Origin: Anaerosphaera aminiphila DSM 21120
GTDB lineage: Bacteria > Bacillota > Clostridia > Tissierellales > Peptoniphilaceae
DNA length: 64,000 nucleotides
Assembly: GCF_900129925.1 (NCBI RefSeq)
Contig: NZ_FQXI01000007.1
Coordinates: 1-64,000, forward strand
Direction: 5' to 3'
Every line of letters begins with the position of its first letter. The first letter of the stretch is position 1. Below the pieces are notes generated by a model that saw only the letters and a list, made by a program, of their open reading frames with translations, did no database searches and was not told where the DNA came from. Both the position numbers and the translations under genes were made by a program. Shown piece by piece: positions 8,816 through 17,315 of this stretch.

Positions 8816-9013
8816 TCAAAACAATATAAATATAAAGGTTATTAAAATTATAATAATATATGAAATAGTCCAATAAATTAAGCTTCCCTTAGTAATTATC
8901 TGCTCTCCTTTAATTTGAGCTACAATTATTTTAGAAATACATATAATTAATAATACAGAACCTGTAACAAGAGCAAAGTTTTCTCTATAAAAGTCCCAGA
9001 ATTCCAATAACAT
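8816..9013 (-). CDS. Small membrane protein (65 residues), unknown
   Basis: Two predicted membrane helices (about 14-32 and 43-65) joined by a short basic segment AQIKGEQIITKGS. There is a ribosome site AAGGAGG ahead of the ATG. No family recognised. A truncated duplicate of it lies at 8237-8342. It is the most distal member of a row of small membrane-protein genes on the minus strand that ends facing the BlaI/M56 pair. Confidence 0.65.
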   Translation of the reverse strand: MLLEFWDFYRENFALVTGSVLLIICISKIIVAQIKGEQIITKGSLIYWTISYIIIILITFIFILF

Positions 9014-9094
9014 TTTAATAACCTCCTTATCTTTAAATTAGTCATATATTGTAATTTAATTTATAAATTTCACCTATGTTAATATCTACGTAAT

Positions 9095-9183
9095 TCACTT
9101 ACTAAAAATTAAACTTATAATATTTATAAAAGCAATTCCACCTAAATAACCAAGAAAAATATTTCTTTTGAATATTTTTCCAT
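9095..9183 (-). pseudogene. Remnant resembling the end of the 97-residue membrane protein
   Basis: A minus-strand frame without its own start reads FKRNIFLGYLGGIAFINI and ends at a TGA at 9097-9095. The core RNIFLGYLGG resembles RNFFVGYLLGSS at the end of the gene at 9215-9508. An ATG with a good ribosome site (AAGGAAGG) just upstream is in another frame and gives only 13 residues. Probably decayed from a tandem duplication. Confidence 0.4.
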
Positions 9184-9214
9184 TTTAATAACCTTCCTTA
9201 TTTTCAATTTAAAA

Positions 9215-9508
9215 CTATTTAAAAAATGTTAAAATAGAACTTCCCAGTAAATATCCTACAAAAAAATTTCTCAACATAACAAAAGGTGTTTTACTAAAAG
9301 ATAAATATAATTCACTATTATGTTTTTTTATTAAATCTATTATTATAGCGGCTAAAATAATTATCCACGGAGCAACTAAACCTCTAATCTGCATATTATT
9401 TAATATAAATATCTTTGGGAAATACATTGTCGTCAAATAATAAGCCATTACTCCCAACGGGAAAAATATAATAAATAGTATCGTGTTTTTTATTAAATTT
9501 TTATTCAT
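9215..9508 (-). CDS. Small membrane protein (97 residues), unknown
   Basis: Three predicted helices (about 8-26, 42-60 and 76-95). Starts MNKNLIKNTILFIIFF, with a purine-rich AGGTAAT site ahead of the ATG. Not recognised. Part of the run of small membrane-protein genes between 8816 and 10439, all on the minus strand with short gaps, which suggests a common transcript. Confidence 0.65.
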   Translation of the reverse strand: MNKNLIKNTILFIIFFPLGVMAYYLTTMYFPKIFILNNMQIRGLVAPWIIILAAIIIDLIKKHNSELYLSFSKTPFVMLRNFFVGYLLGSSILTFFK

Positions 9509-9531
9509 ATTACCTCCAAATTTTAAAACTA

Positions 9532-9861
9532 CTATTCAAATTCTTTAATATATTTTATAAGCATAGTCCAAGATGCCATTCCCGAGACTCCAAAATATGC
9601 TTTTTCTAAAAAATAATTTACTTCATTTTTCCCTTCTAAGTGCATGTATAAGAGAAGATAAGCAATATAAAATGTAATGGCTATTATTCTTTTTTTACCA
9701 CTTAATACAAATATGCAAGCAGTAATATATACACAAGATATTTTTAAAAACAGTACTATATTTTCATCTATTACGTTTAGATAATATATTAAATCAAGTG
9801 ATACTAATATAACAAATGCCAGCATAAAGAGTATAAGTAGTTTTTTATTAATATTTATCAT
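9532..9861 (-). CDS. Small membrane protein (109 residues), unknown
   Basis: Three to four predicted helices (about 8-27, 36-54, 58-73, and perhaps 88-103). An AAGGAGAAA ribosome site precedes the ATG. No family recognised. A 23-base gap separates it from the next gene downstream, consistent with co-transcription. Confidence 0.65.
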   Translation of the reverse strand: MININKKLLILFMLAFVILVSLDLIYYLNVIDENIVLFLKISCVYITACIFVLSGKKRIIAITFYIAYLLLYMHLEGKNEVNYFLEKAYFGVSGMASWTMLIKYIKEFE

Positions 9862-9900
9862 TATTATGTTTCTCCTTATTTTTAAATTTACCTAAAAATC

Positions 9901-10056
9901 TTAGTCTTTTCCTGAGGAGAATACTAAGACAAAAACAATAATACCTACAAGAGGATTGGGTATTATTATTGTTGCTATAAATCCTGCAACTAACCCTTTT
10001 AAAAACTGTATAATAAACTCATCTAAATCATCAAAAATATTGTTATTTTTATTCAT
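9901..10056 (-). CDS. Very small membrane protein (51 residues), unknown
   Basis: A minus-strand frame from the ATG at 10056 to the TAA at 9903-9901 encodes MNKNNNIFDDLDEFIIQFLK followed by one long or two short helices (GLVAGFIATIIIPNP, LVGIIVFVLVF) and SSGKD. The ribosome site CAGGAGAATAATA ahead of the start is good, which is the main support. The acidic amphipathic N-terminus plus hydrophobic C-terminus recalls small peptides or their immunity partners, but that is only an impression. Confidence 0.6.
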   Translation of the reverse strand: MNKNNNIFDDLDEFIIQFLKGLVAGFIATIIIPNPLVGIIVFVLVFSSGKD

Positions 10057-10187
10057 TTATTATTCTCCTGAATACTTATATAAGAAATATGTAACAAAAC
10101 TATTTTTAAAATTTCCCTTTTATTTTAAATTAATTTATAAAATATTTAAAACTTAAAATTCTTAGCTTCACGCTATTTCAGCCTAAT

Positions 10188-10439
10188 TTATACACTTTTT
10201 ACTTTTACACATCCTATATAGAATGCAATACTTGTCAAAAACATATATCCTACATCCCTAAAAGAACTTATACTTAATTCTTCACTTGTAATTAAAATAA
10301 TTAAAAACCATATGATGTCAATTGTAAAAAATAGAACACTTAAATTTTTAAATCTACCTGTTATAGAAAAAAATACTATTAATATTCCAATAAATACTAC
10401 AGTTGATATTCCAGAAACTACTGCAAAAATTTCTAACAT
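10188..10439 (-). CDS. Small membrane protein (83 residues), unknown
   Basis: Three predicted helices (about 5-27, 34-50 and 63-79). An AGGAGATG ribosome site directly precedes the start. It is the first gene of the minus-strand small-membrane-protein row and faces the BlaI-type repressor across a 159-base divergent intergenic region with palindromes, so it may share that regulator. Confidence 0.65.
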   Translation of the reverse strand: MLEIFAVVSGISTVVFIGILIVFFSITGRFKNLSVLFFTIDIIWFLIILITSEELSISSFRDVGYMFLTSIAFYIGCVKVKSV

Positions 10440-10463
10440 TTAAAACATCTCCTAAAATAAGAC

Positions 10464-10505
10464 TAACACTATTTTAATATTTAATTTAGTGTTATGTTTA
10501 CATAA
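10464..10505. promoter_or_regulatory. Palindromes in the divergent region, candidate BlaI-type operator
   Basis: TAACACTA (10464-10471) and TAGTGTTA (10487-10494) are perfect inverted arms 15 bases apart. They are followed by the overlapping palindrome TTATGTTTACATAA (10492-10505). BlaI/MecI-type repressors bind dyads of ACA/TGT character upstream of their own genes, so this position is suitable. The assignment to BlaI is inference. Confidence 0.5.
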
Positions 10506-10541
10506 TGCCATTTGTTATATATGATGTCAACTCTTTTTTTA

Positions 10542-10570
10542 TTGCTTTAATTTCCTTTAAATACTATACT
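10542..10570 (+). promoter_or_regulatory. Promoter of the blaI-M56 operon
   Basis: TTGCTT (10542-10547), 17 bases, TATACT (10565-10570), 28 bases ahead of the blaI-like start codon. Confidence 0.7.
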
Positions 10571-10598
10571 TATATATAATATTGAAGGGGGAGTATTT

Positions 10599-10985
10599 AT
10601 GAATGATAAACACATAGAATTATCGGAAAATGAAGAGCAAATACTACAAACTATGTGGCGTGAAGATAGACCGTTAACTCGTTCAGAAATAATAAATTTA
10701 ACAGAAAATAAAACATGGAAAGAAAGTTCTATTCACATTCTTTTAAATCAGCTACTGGATAAAAAGGCCATCTATGCCAATGAAATTGTAAAAACTGGCA
10801 AGGGCTTTGGGAGAACTTACTTGCCGCTTATTAAAAAAGATGACTATGATTTTAACAAGCTTAAAAATGAAGCAACTGCTTTAAATCCAAGTGATTCTTC
10901 TATTAAAAAATTTCTTTCTTTTTTAGTGAAAACTGATAAAATAACTAGCGAAGAAATTGATGACTTAGAGGACTTGTTAAAATAA
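10599..10985 (+). CDS. BlaI/MecI/CopY-family transcriptional repressor
   Basis: 128 residues with an N-terminal winged helix (LSENEEQILQTMWREDRPLT, then RSEIINLTE, SSIHILLNQLLDKKAI) and a C-terminal dimerisation segment, the layout of BlaI/MecI. Such dimers hold promoters shut until cleaved by a partner membrane protease, encoded 11 bases downstream here. The likely target is its own divergent promoter region. Ribosome site GAAGGGGGAG. Confidence 0.9.
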   Translation: MNDKHIELSENEEQILQTMWREDRPLTRSEIINLTENKTWKESSIHILLNQLLDKKAIYANEIVKTGKGFGRTYLPLIKKDDYDFNKLKNEATALNPSDSSIKKFLSFLVKTDKITSEEIDDLEDLLK

Positions 10986-10996
10986 GGAGTTTTAAA

Positions 10997-12043
10997 TTGG
11001 ATATTAATGTTTTTTCTTTTATTATGTCTGTTATATGGTTTAATATTTTTATATTAATTATTAATTTTTTTAGAAAACGTGATAAATTTATTTCAAATTT
11101 TAATGTCTATTCTATTTTATTTTTAATATTATTGGCAATAATTCGTGTTATTTTTAGTTTTGACTTTAAAAATGCAATAATAATTAATTCAGAAAAAATT
11201 TACCCTATATTTTATAATTTTATAACTTATGAATTTTCACTTAATAGTTTAAATTTAAGAATGTATAATATTATTATATTAATATGGGTTGTGGGAATAT
11301 TAATTTTAACCATCTGTGATATTTTAAATTTTATAAAATTTAAAAAAATATTAAACACATATAAAAATATTTGGAATAAAAATAATGAAACTGTACTAGG
11401 CGAGATTATAAAATCTCAAAATATTGGCAAGAAAATAAATATTGTTCAAACGGAAAATATTAATTCACCAATGATTGTAGGTATTAATAATCCCACTATA
11501 TATTTGCCAAATATAAATTTTACCAATGAAGAGCTTCACTTTATAATTTTTCATGAATTAAATCATTTTCTTGGAAAGGATATTATAAAAAAAATATTTA
11601 TGCAAATTTTTAAAAATATATTTTGGTGGAACCCTTTTATTCATATTTTTGCTAAAGATTTTGATAATATTTTAGAAGTACAGTGTGATTTAAGAACTAC
11701 CAAACATATGACAAATTTAGAAAAAAAAGACTATTTGAAAAGTATTGCAAAAGTATTAAGAAATGATGTAAATAAATTTGAAACTTATAAAGTAGAGGTT
11801 GCCTCCTACTTAATAAATACTAGTAATTTTTATGATATAAAGCAAAGATTTAAAATTGTTTTAAATTGTAACTATAAAAGTAAATCAAAATATATTAATA
11901 TTTTTATTTGTATATTATTTTTTATATTATTTATAGCTTCGTACTTTTTCATATTTAAGCCTTTTTACTTCCCTGAAGATGAAGGAATTTATTATAAGGA
12001 AGGTTATGATACCTTTCTAATAGAAAATGATGAAATATTTTAA
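10997..12043 (+). CDS. M56-family membrane metallopeptidase (BlaR1-like, no penicillin-sensor domain)
   Basis: 348 residues from a TTG start behind AAGGAG. Several N-terminal helices are followed by a cytosolic zinc-protease segment with HELNH at 186-190 and a downstream EVQCD that supplies the third ligand. A final helix near 300-320 leaves only a short outer tail. BlaR1 and MecR1 have a large C-terminal beta-lactam-binding domain, which is missing here. The trigger is therefore probably not a beta-lactam. It should cleave the neighbouring BlaI-type repressor. The coding sequence is very AT-rich even for this genome. Confidence 0.85.
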   Translation: MDINVFSFIMSVIWFNIFILIINFFRKRDKFISNFNVYSILFLILLAIIRVIFSFDFKNAIIINSEKIYPIFYNFITYEFSLNSLNLRMYNIIILIWVVGILILTICDILNFIKFKKILNTYKNIWNKNNETVLGEIIKSQNIGKKINIVQTENINSPMIVGINNPTIYLPNINFTNEELHFIIFHELNHFLGKDIIKKIFMQIFKNIFWWNPFIHIFAKDFDNILEVQCDLRTTKHMTNLEKKDYLKSIAKVLRNDVNKFETYKVEVASYLINTSNFYDIKQRFKIVLNCNYKSKSKYINIFICILFFILFIASYFFIFKPFYFPEDEGIYYKEGYDTFLIENDEIF

Positions 12044-12071
12044 TTTAAAGGAGATTTATTTATAAAAACAA

Positions 12072-12118
12072 AATAGCTACTATAAGACTAATTAAAGTTC
12101 TATAGTAGCTATTATTTT
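12072..12118. terminator. Bidirectional terminator between the M56 and brnQ genes
   Basis: AATAGCTACTATA and TATAGTAGCTATT form a 13-bp stem with a T-run on the plus strand and A-rich sequence before it. It serves two convergent genes. Confidence 0.9.
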
Positions 12119-12123
12119 TTTAA

Positions 12124-13464
12124 TTATTTTGCAATTTTCACTTTTTTACTTACTATAATTCCAACTATAAATCCTATAATTGCTATTGAAATCCACCCGA
12201 ATCCCGCTTTTGCAAAGGGTATTATATTGTCATAGCCATTAGTTAAAAATAAAACAGCGCTGTTATTAGAAATTGCTTCAGGGCAAGATTTAAGTGCATC
12301 TACAAAGCTCACAATGCCTGTAAATAGAAGTGTAATTCTCCAGACAACTAGATCTTCCTTAAATACCCTTGATACAAATATAAGGGCTATTAAGACGATT
12401 GCAAGAGGATAGAGAAATACAAGCACTGGCATAGATAAATCCAATAGCATATTTAAACCCACATTTGACACTAAAAAACTAAATCCTGTTATTATACATA
12501 TAAATCCAAAGTAACTTATTTTCGGATACATTTTATTAAATGTCTCTGAACAAGCTGTTATAAGTCCTATTGCCGTTTTAAGACAGGCCACCGTAGCTAT
12601 TATTGAAAGCAGTATTTGTCCCGGAACTCCAAAATAGTAACTTGCTATTTGATTTAAAGCCACTCCACCATTTTCTGCTACTGGCATTTGTCCCAAACTA
12701 GAGGCTCCCATAAATATTAGTGAACCGTAAATTAAAGACATTAAAACAAGGGTTACTATCCCTGATTTTAGCGTATACTTTGCAATTTCCGATGGCTCAT
12801 TTACACCTAAGTTTTTAATTGAATTTATAACTATTATAGAAAATGCCAGTGATGCCAATGCGTCCATTGTATTATAGCCACCTATAAATCCTTGGCTAAA
12901 GGAGTTTGTAACATAAAGTTCTCCGGCAGGTTGCTCAAATACATTTCCCATTGGAGAAATAAAGGACTTTATAATTAAAATTGACAACAGCACCAAAAAT
13001 ATTGGATTTAATACTTTTCCAACCCACACCATTATTTTTGAGGGCTTTCTTGAAAATAAAAAGGCCACTATAAAATATATTGCAGTAAATAAAAATAAAA
13101 CCAGCTTTGTATTTTCCGGACTTATAAAAGATTTAAGTCCCACTTCATATGCCACTGTTGCAGTTCTAGGGAGAGCAAAAAATGGACCTATTGTCAAATA
13201 GAGTGCCACTGTAAAAAACACTCCAAATTTTTTACCTACTTTACTGGACAGTTCAATTAATCCCTCAGAACCTGATATTCCCATTGCCACAGTTCCAAGT
13301 ATTGGAAGTCCCACTGCTGCAATTAAAAATCCAATCATTGCCAAAATTAATTTTGAACCTGCCTCTTGACCTAAAAATACTGGAAATATTAAGTTTCCGG
13401 CACCAAAGAAAAGTCCAAATAACATTGAACCTATAAGCATGTAATCCTTAAATTTTTTACTCAT
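12124..13464 (-). CDS. brnQ: Branched-chain amino acid:cation symporter
   Basis: 446 residues with about twelve helices and the LIVCS-family start DYMLIGSMLFGLFFGAGNLI followed by FPVFLGQEAG. It imports leucine, isoleucine and valine with Na+ or H+. Single gene with its own AGGAGGGA site. Nothing resembling a T-box leader was seen upstream: that stretch holds a repeat copy. Confidence 0.92.
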   Translation of the reverse strand: MSKKFKDYMLIGSMLFGLFFGAGNLIFPVFLGQEAGSKLILAMIGFLIAAVGLPILGTVAMGISGSEGLIELSSKVGKKFGVFFTVALYLTIGPFFALPRTATVAYEVGLKSFISPENTKLVLFLFTAIYFIVAFLFSRKPSKIMVWVGKVLNPIFLVLLSILIIKSFISPMGNVFEQPAGELYVTNSFSQGFIGGYNTMDALASLAFSIIVINSIKNLGVNEPSEIAKYTLKSGIVTLVLMSLIYGSLIFMGASSLGQMPVAENGGVALNQIASYYFGVPGQILLSIIATVACLKTAIGLITACSETFNKMYPKISYFGFICIITGFSFLVSNVGLNMLLDLSMPVLVFLYPLAIVLIALIFVSRVFKEDLVVWRITLLFTGIVSFVDALKSCPEAISNNSAVLFLTNGYDNIIPFAKAGFGWISIAIIGFIVGIIVSKKVKIAK

Positions 13465-13527
13465 AATCCCTCCTAGAAAATATTTTTCATTAAATAAATT
13501 TTATTTTATAAAGATTTTTAAATACTT

Positions 13528-13735
13528 GAGAGAGGGCGAAGGGAATTGCGATTTTCCCTCATGCCCTCTCTCAAACTCTCTCCCCTTACACCCTTGAAAC
13601 GCTTTCAGGTTTTCTAAAGGCTAAAGGACTTTGTTGAAAACTATAACAGATACCTAATAAAAATCTTTAATTCTGTTATAAATTTTATACAAAAATTTTC
13701 CATAACAATGGGGAGTGAACAAAATCTACTGTCAT
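13528..13735 (+). repeat. Interspersed repeat, copy 4 (degenerate)
   Basis: Hairpin GAGAGAGGGC (13528-13537) against GCCCTCTCTC (13563-13572), with the same loop as copy 3. Relative to copy 3 the stem shows a matched G-to-A and C-to-T change that keeps pairing. Downstream parts (ACACCCTTGAAACGCTTTC, a TCTGTTATAAATTTTATACA region) are rearranged and decayed. It occupies most of the 13465-13868 gene-free stretch. Confidence 0.8.
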
Positions 13736-13868
13736 TATTTGATTTCATGGATAATTATTTCTTATTATGAAAATCTCTTTTAAAATAAAGTAAAATTTAT
13801 TTTTAATATTTAGACTATCTAAATACTTTTTATAAATTATACCAAATTTTTTACATCTCACATAGTAA

Positions 13869-14453
13869 TTATTTAACTTTACCTTCTTTAATAAAGTCAA
13901 CTAAGTTAGTAAATAGAACACTGCTCTTAACTTTATTTGAAGTGTCTTCATCTTTTAAGATGCTGATTAATTCAAAGGCAAGTACTTGAGCAAAAGATGG
14001 TCCCATTGAAGTTACTATGTTTTTGTCAATTACTACAGGCTCGTCAACTCTTCCCTTTTGTTTTAAATTTACTTCATATCCAGGGAAACAAGTGAATTTT
14101 CCCTCTTTTAAAATTTCTGCCTTGTCCAGTACTATTGGACCTGCGCATATTGCCACTACTAACTTTTCTTCATTGTCAAAAACTTTTACCAACTCTAAAA
14201 CTCTGTTTTCAGCAGCTAAATTTGTAGCTCCGGGAAGTCCACCAGGAATATATACAGCTCTATAGTCTTCAATGTTCATTTCATCAAAGGTCTTATCTGC
14301 TAAAACTGTAATACCATGAGTTCCCCTTACTTTTTTACTATCTGTAATACTTATAAGTTCGACTTCTAATTCTGCACGTCTTAAGTAATCACAAACAGTT
14401 AACGCCTCTATTTCCTCAAATCCATCTGCTAAAAAAATAAGTAAATCTTTCAT
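13869..14453 (-). CDS. DJ-1/PfpI-family protein
   Basis: 194 residues from the ATG at 14453 behind AAAGGGGA. The open frame extends further upstream into proC but without a ribosome site. It has the family's acid DGFEEIEA near residue 10, the nucleophile elbow VVAICAGP with the reactive Cys, and GTHGITVLADK. Relatives include ThiJ/YajL-type deglycase or chaperone proteins. Exact activity cannot be told. It follows proC by 19 bases. Confidence 0.88.
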   Translation of the reverse strand: MKDLLIFLADGFEEIEALTVCDYLRRAELEVELISITDSKKVRGTHGITVLADKTFDEMNIEDYRAVYIPGGLPGATNLAAENRVLELVKVFDNEEKLVVAICAGPIVLDKAEILKEGKFTCFPGYEVNLKQKGRVDEPVVIDKNIVTSMGPSFAQVLAFELISILKDEDTSNKVKSSVLFTNLVDFIKEGKVK

Positions 14454-14472
14454 TTTAAAATCCCCTTTCAAT

Positions 14473-15255
14473 TTACATATTCTTAGATTTCTCAACTGTT
14501 GCATTTATTGCATCAATAATAGAACCTCTAAATCCTTTTTCCTCCAACACTTTAAGCCCTTCAATAGTAGTGCCTCCCGGAGAAGTTACCATGTCTTTTA
14601 ATTCTCCTGGATGTTTTTTAGTTTCAAGTACCATTTTAGCTGAGCCCAATACACTTTGAGCTATAAACTCATATGCATCAAATCTCTTCATTCCATTTAA
14701 AACCGCCCCATCAGCTGCAGCTTCTATAAACATATAGACATATGCAGGAAGACATCCACAAGTTCCTGAAAAAGCAGGAAAGTACTCTTCTTCTAGTATT
14801 GCAACTTTTCCTATTAAGTTGAATATTTTCTTTACTTCTTCTATTTCTCCTTCTGTTAAAAGTGTATTTGGACAAATTGCCGACATTGACTCGTAGACCA
14901 ATGCAGGTGTATTTGGCATTATCATTGCTATTTTTCTATTTGGCAGTAAATTTTCTAATTTTTCTATAGTAAATCCAGGTGCTATGGATATTAAAATCTT
15001 ATCTTCACTAAATTCATTTTTTATTTCGTCTATTACAGTTTTATATAAATTTGGTTTTACAGCCAAGATAATTATTTTAGACTTCTCTACCAAATCTATA
15101 TTGTCTTTTGCTATTTGAACATTGGAAAAGCTCTTGTATTCACTTAATTTTTCTGCACTTCCATCAGAAACTATTATTTCTTCTTTATTGTTTATAAGTC
15201 CATGGGCTATTGCTCCGCCCATATTTCCAATACCTACTATTCCCACTCTATTCAT
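14473..15255 (-). CDS. proC: Pyrroline-5-carboxylate reductase
   Basis: 260 residues. N-terminal Rossmann motif VGIVGIGNMGGAIAHGL for NAD(P)H, then AVKPN, IAPGFTIEKLE, MPNTPALV and the C-terminal signature DMVTSPGGTTIEGLKVLEEKG. It catalyses the last step of proline synthesis. The other proline genes are not near. Probably co-transcribed with the PfpI-like gene. Confidence 0.95.
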   Translation of the reverse strand: MNRVGIVGIGNMGGAIAHGLINNKEEIIVSDGSAEKLSEYKSFSNVQIAKDNIDLVEKSKIIILAVKPNLYKTVIDEIKNEFSEDKILISIAPGFTIEKLENLLPNRKIAMIMPNTPALVYESMSAICPNTLLTEGEIEEVKKIFNLIGKVAILEEEYFPAFSGTCGCLPAYVYMFIEAAADGAVLNGMKRFDAYEFIAQSVLGSAKMVLETKKHPGELKDMVTSPGGTTIEGLKVLEEKGFRGSIIDAINATVEKSKNM

Positions 15256-15345
15256 AGAAATATCACCTCTATATAATTATGGCACAAATTTCTTTAATTT
15301 TCTACTATTCCAGCCTCTTGTGCTATAATTAAATTGGTGATTTAA

Positions 15346-15909
15346 ATGAAAAAAGTATCTCTAGCAAAGCTGTTTTTTACGTTTTTTAAAATTAGTGCAG
15401 TAACTTTTGGCGGAGGCTATACAATCGTTCCAATAGTAAAGGACGTCTTTGTAAATGAATTAAAATTAATAGACGACGATGAGATGACAAACTTAGTGGC
15501 ACTGGCTCAAAGTGGCCCGGGTGCTATGGCTGTTTCAACTTCCATACTCACAGGCTATAAGTTAAGGGGTCCTATTGGTGCTATAACTTGTTTAATAGCC
15601 TCGGCTCTGCCATGTCTCTTGATACTATCTATAGTATCTGTGTTCTATACACAATTTAAGACAAATTTTTTTATAAAGTCTGCACTTGATGGAATTAGTG
15701 GTGTTGTATGTGCTGTGCTTTTAGTTACTGTCTTTAATATGGGAAAAGCTGCCTATAAAAACTATCCTATTTTTTCATCTGCAATAATGATTTTAGTTTT
15801 TGTCTTGGGATTTTTTGTAAATATTAGTACAGCTCCTCTTCTACTATGCTCTGCAATTCTTGGCATATGTGTATTTTACGTAACAGATAGGAGGAAGGAA
15901 ATTGAGTAA
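15346..15909 (+). CDS. Chromate transporter family, first half-protein
   Basis: 187 residues with about five to six helices and the CHR-domain start LFFTFFKISAVTFGGGYTIVP, then MTNLVALAQSGPGAMAV. Short-chain CHR proteins occur as adjacent pairs of opposite topology that act together. The second half follows with an 8-base overlap. The family is named for chromate efflux; the physiological substrate here is unknown. Confidence 0.9.
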   Translation: MKKVSLAKLFFTFFKISAVTFGGGYTIVPIVKDVFVNELKLIDDDEMTNLVALAQSGPGAMAVSTSILTGYKLRGPIGAITCLIASALPCLLILSIVSVFYTQFKTNFFIKSALDGISGVVCAVLLVTVFNMGKAAYKNYPIFSSAIMILVFVLGFFVNISTAPLLLCSAILGICVFYVTDRRKEIE

Positions 15910-16456
15910 TATACTAATAGAGCTCTATCTAACTTTTTTTAAAATAGGCTCACTTGCCTTCGGCGGAGGATATGCCACAATTCCCCTAATAGAAAAATAT
16001 GTAGTTGTGGGAAATAATTGGCTTTCAATGTCTGAGTTTTTAGATTTAATTTCAATTTCTCAAATGACCCCAGGCCCAATTGCCATAAATTCAGCAACAT
16101 TTGTAGGTCAAAGGGTAAGTGGTTTTATTGGAGCTATAGTTGCAACTGCAGGTATTTTAACTCCTCAATTTATTATAATGATGATATTTGGATACTTCTT
16201 ATTTTCAAAAAACAAAAAATTTAAAGTACTAGATTGGATTTTAAATGGGCTAAAAGCTGGAATTGTATCGCTAATACTAATATCTGCTATTAATTTAATA
16301 AGGACTAGCGTATTTCCAAGTGGATTTGAAAGTATTAACTTTATAGTAATTACAACCTTCGTCATTGGACTTATACTCTACATAAAAAAAGTGAGTATGT
16401 TTAAGTTAATAGCCCTTGGTGCAGCACTGGGGATAGGGCTTAATTTAATATTTTAA
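15902..16456 (+). CDS. Chromate transporter family, second half-protein
   Basis: 184 residues from a TTG behind AGGAAGG. CHR domain with FFKIGSLAFGGGYATIPLIE and ISQMTPGPIAINSATF. Forms the expected heterodimer with the preceding half. The stop overlaps the convergent DUF1275 gene by four bases. Confidence 0.9.
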   Translation: MSNILIELYLTFFKIGSLAFGGGYATIPLIEKYVVVGNNWLSMSEFLDLISISQMTPGPIAINSATFVGQRVSGFIGAIVATAGILTPQFIIMMIFGYFLFSKNKKFKVLDWILNGLKAGIVSLILISAINLIRTSVFPSGFESINFIVITTFVIGLILYIKKVSMFKLIALGAALGIGLNLIF

Positions 16457-17193
16457 TGGCCACGTGGAACTATATCAAATTTATCTCTCTCCTTTTTTAA
16501 ATCGGCATAGAGAAATTTTAAAAATATAACACCAAGTGGAATTAAAGTAATTAAAATAGCTCTTCCAAGGTATTTATTGCAAAGTACTGTAGAGATTATT
16601 GCCCCTATTACAAAGACTAAAATCATTGTAAAGTGAACAGTAATCTCTTTTTTATCTTTACTTTTTCCATCTCTATAAAATTTTACAATACTGTTTCCCA
16701 TTCCCTTTAGATGATTTGTACAAAATGTTGTAGAAACAGAAATTTCTCTAGTCTGTCTAAAGGTGTTAAACTGCATTGAACAAATAAAATTTATTGCAAT
16801 TTGAGATATTTGAAAGGGAGCACTTTCTGGTAAAAATCCCAAAATTGTCACCACAACTATTTCAATAAATATTAACACTGTCTCCCAACGCAATATTTTT
16901 AACTTTCTCATTGGATCATATATGACTTCCGATATTGTAATTCCAAATAAATAGGCACTTATTGGAATTACAAAGTATAAAGCATGTGCCCACTGTTTAT
17001 TTCCAAATGCTATTGCCATTAATACAAAATTTGCAGTTTGAGCATTTGAAAATACTCCACCTCTTATGGTATAAGTAAAGGCTCCATAAAAACCGCTTAC
17101 TAACATTAAAACCACATAGACCCAAAATTTTTCCACTTCTAAATTTTCACTTTTTACTCTTTCATTTAACTTTGACATTTTCACTTGCTCCAA
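16453..17193 (-). CDS. YoaK/DUF1275-family membrane protein
   Basis: 246 residues with about six helices. FYGAFTYTIRGGVFSNAQTA and TFCTNHLKGMGNS match the DUF1275 pattern. The function of the family is not established. It converges on the chromate transporter pair. A parS-like CCACGTGG lies in its last codons (16459-16472). Confidence 0.85.
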   Translation of the reverse strand: MEQVKMSKLNERVKSENLEVEKFWVYVVLMLVSGFYGAFTYTIRGGVFSNAQTANFVLMAIAFGNKQWAHALYFVIPISAYLFGITISEVIYDPMRKLKILRWETVLIFIEIVVVTILGFLPESAPFQISQIAINFICSMQFNTFRQTREISVSTTFCTNHLKGMGNSIVKFYRDGKSKDKKEITVHFTMILVFVIGAIISTVLCNKYLGRAILITLIPLGVIFLKFLYADLKKERDKFDIVPRGH

Positions 17194-17315
17194 TTTTTTA
17201 CTCTATACTAAAATTATATTTACTTATATATTCTTTGTAAAGTAAAAAACGTTTTCTTGTTTTTAAAATAGTCAATTAATGTTATAATAATTTTATAAAA
17301 TTTAAAGGAGTTTAT

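Noticed and set aside
9956-10156. Plus-strand 66-residue frame at 9956-10156
   Set aside because: It is the shadow of the minus-strand 51-residue gene, which has the better ribosome site.
10997-12043. Beta-lactam resistance sensor (BlaR1/MecR1)
   Set aside because: The penicillin-binding domain is absent and no beta-lactamase or PBP2a gene is nearby.
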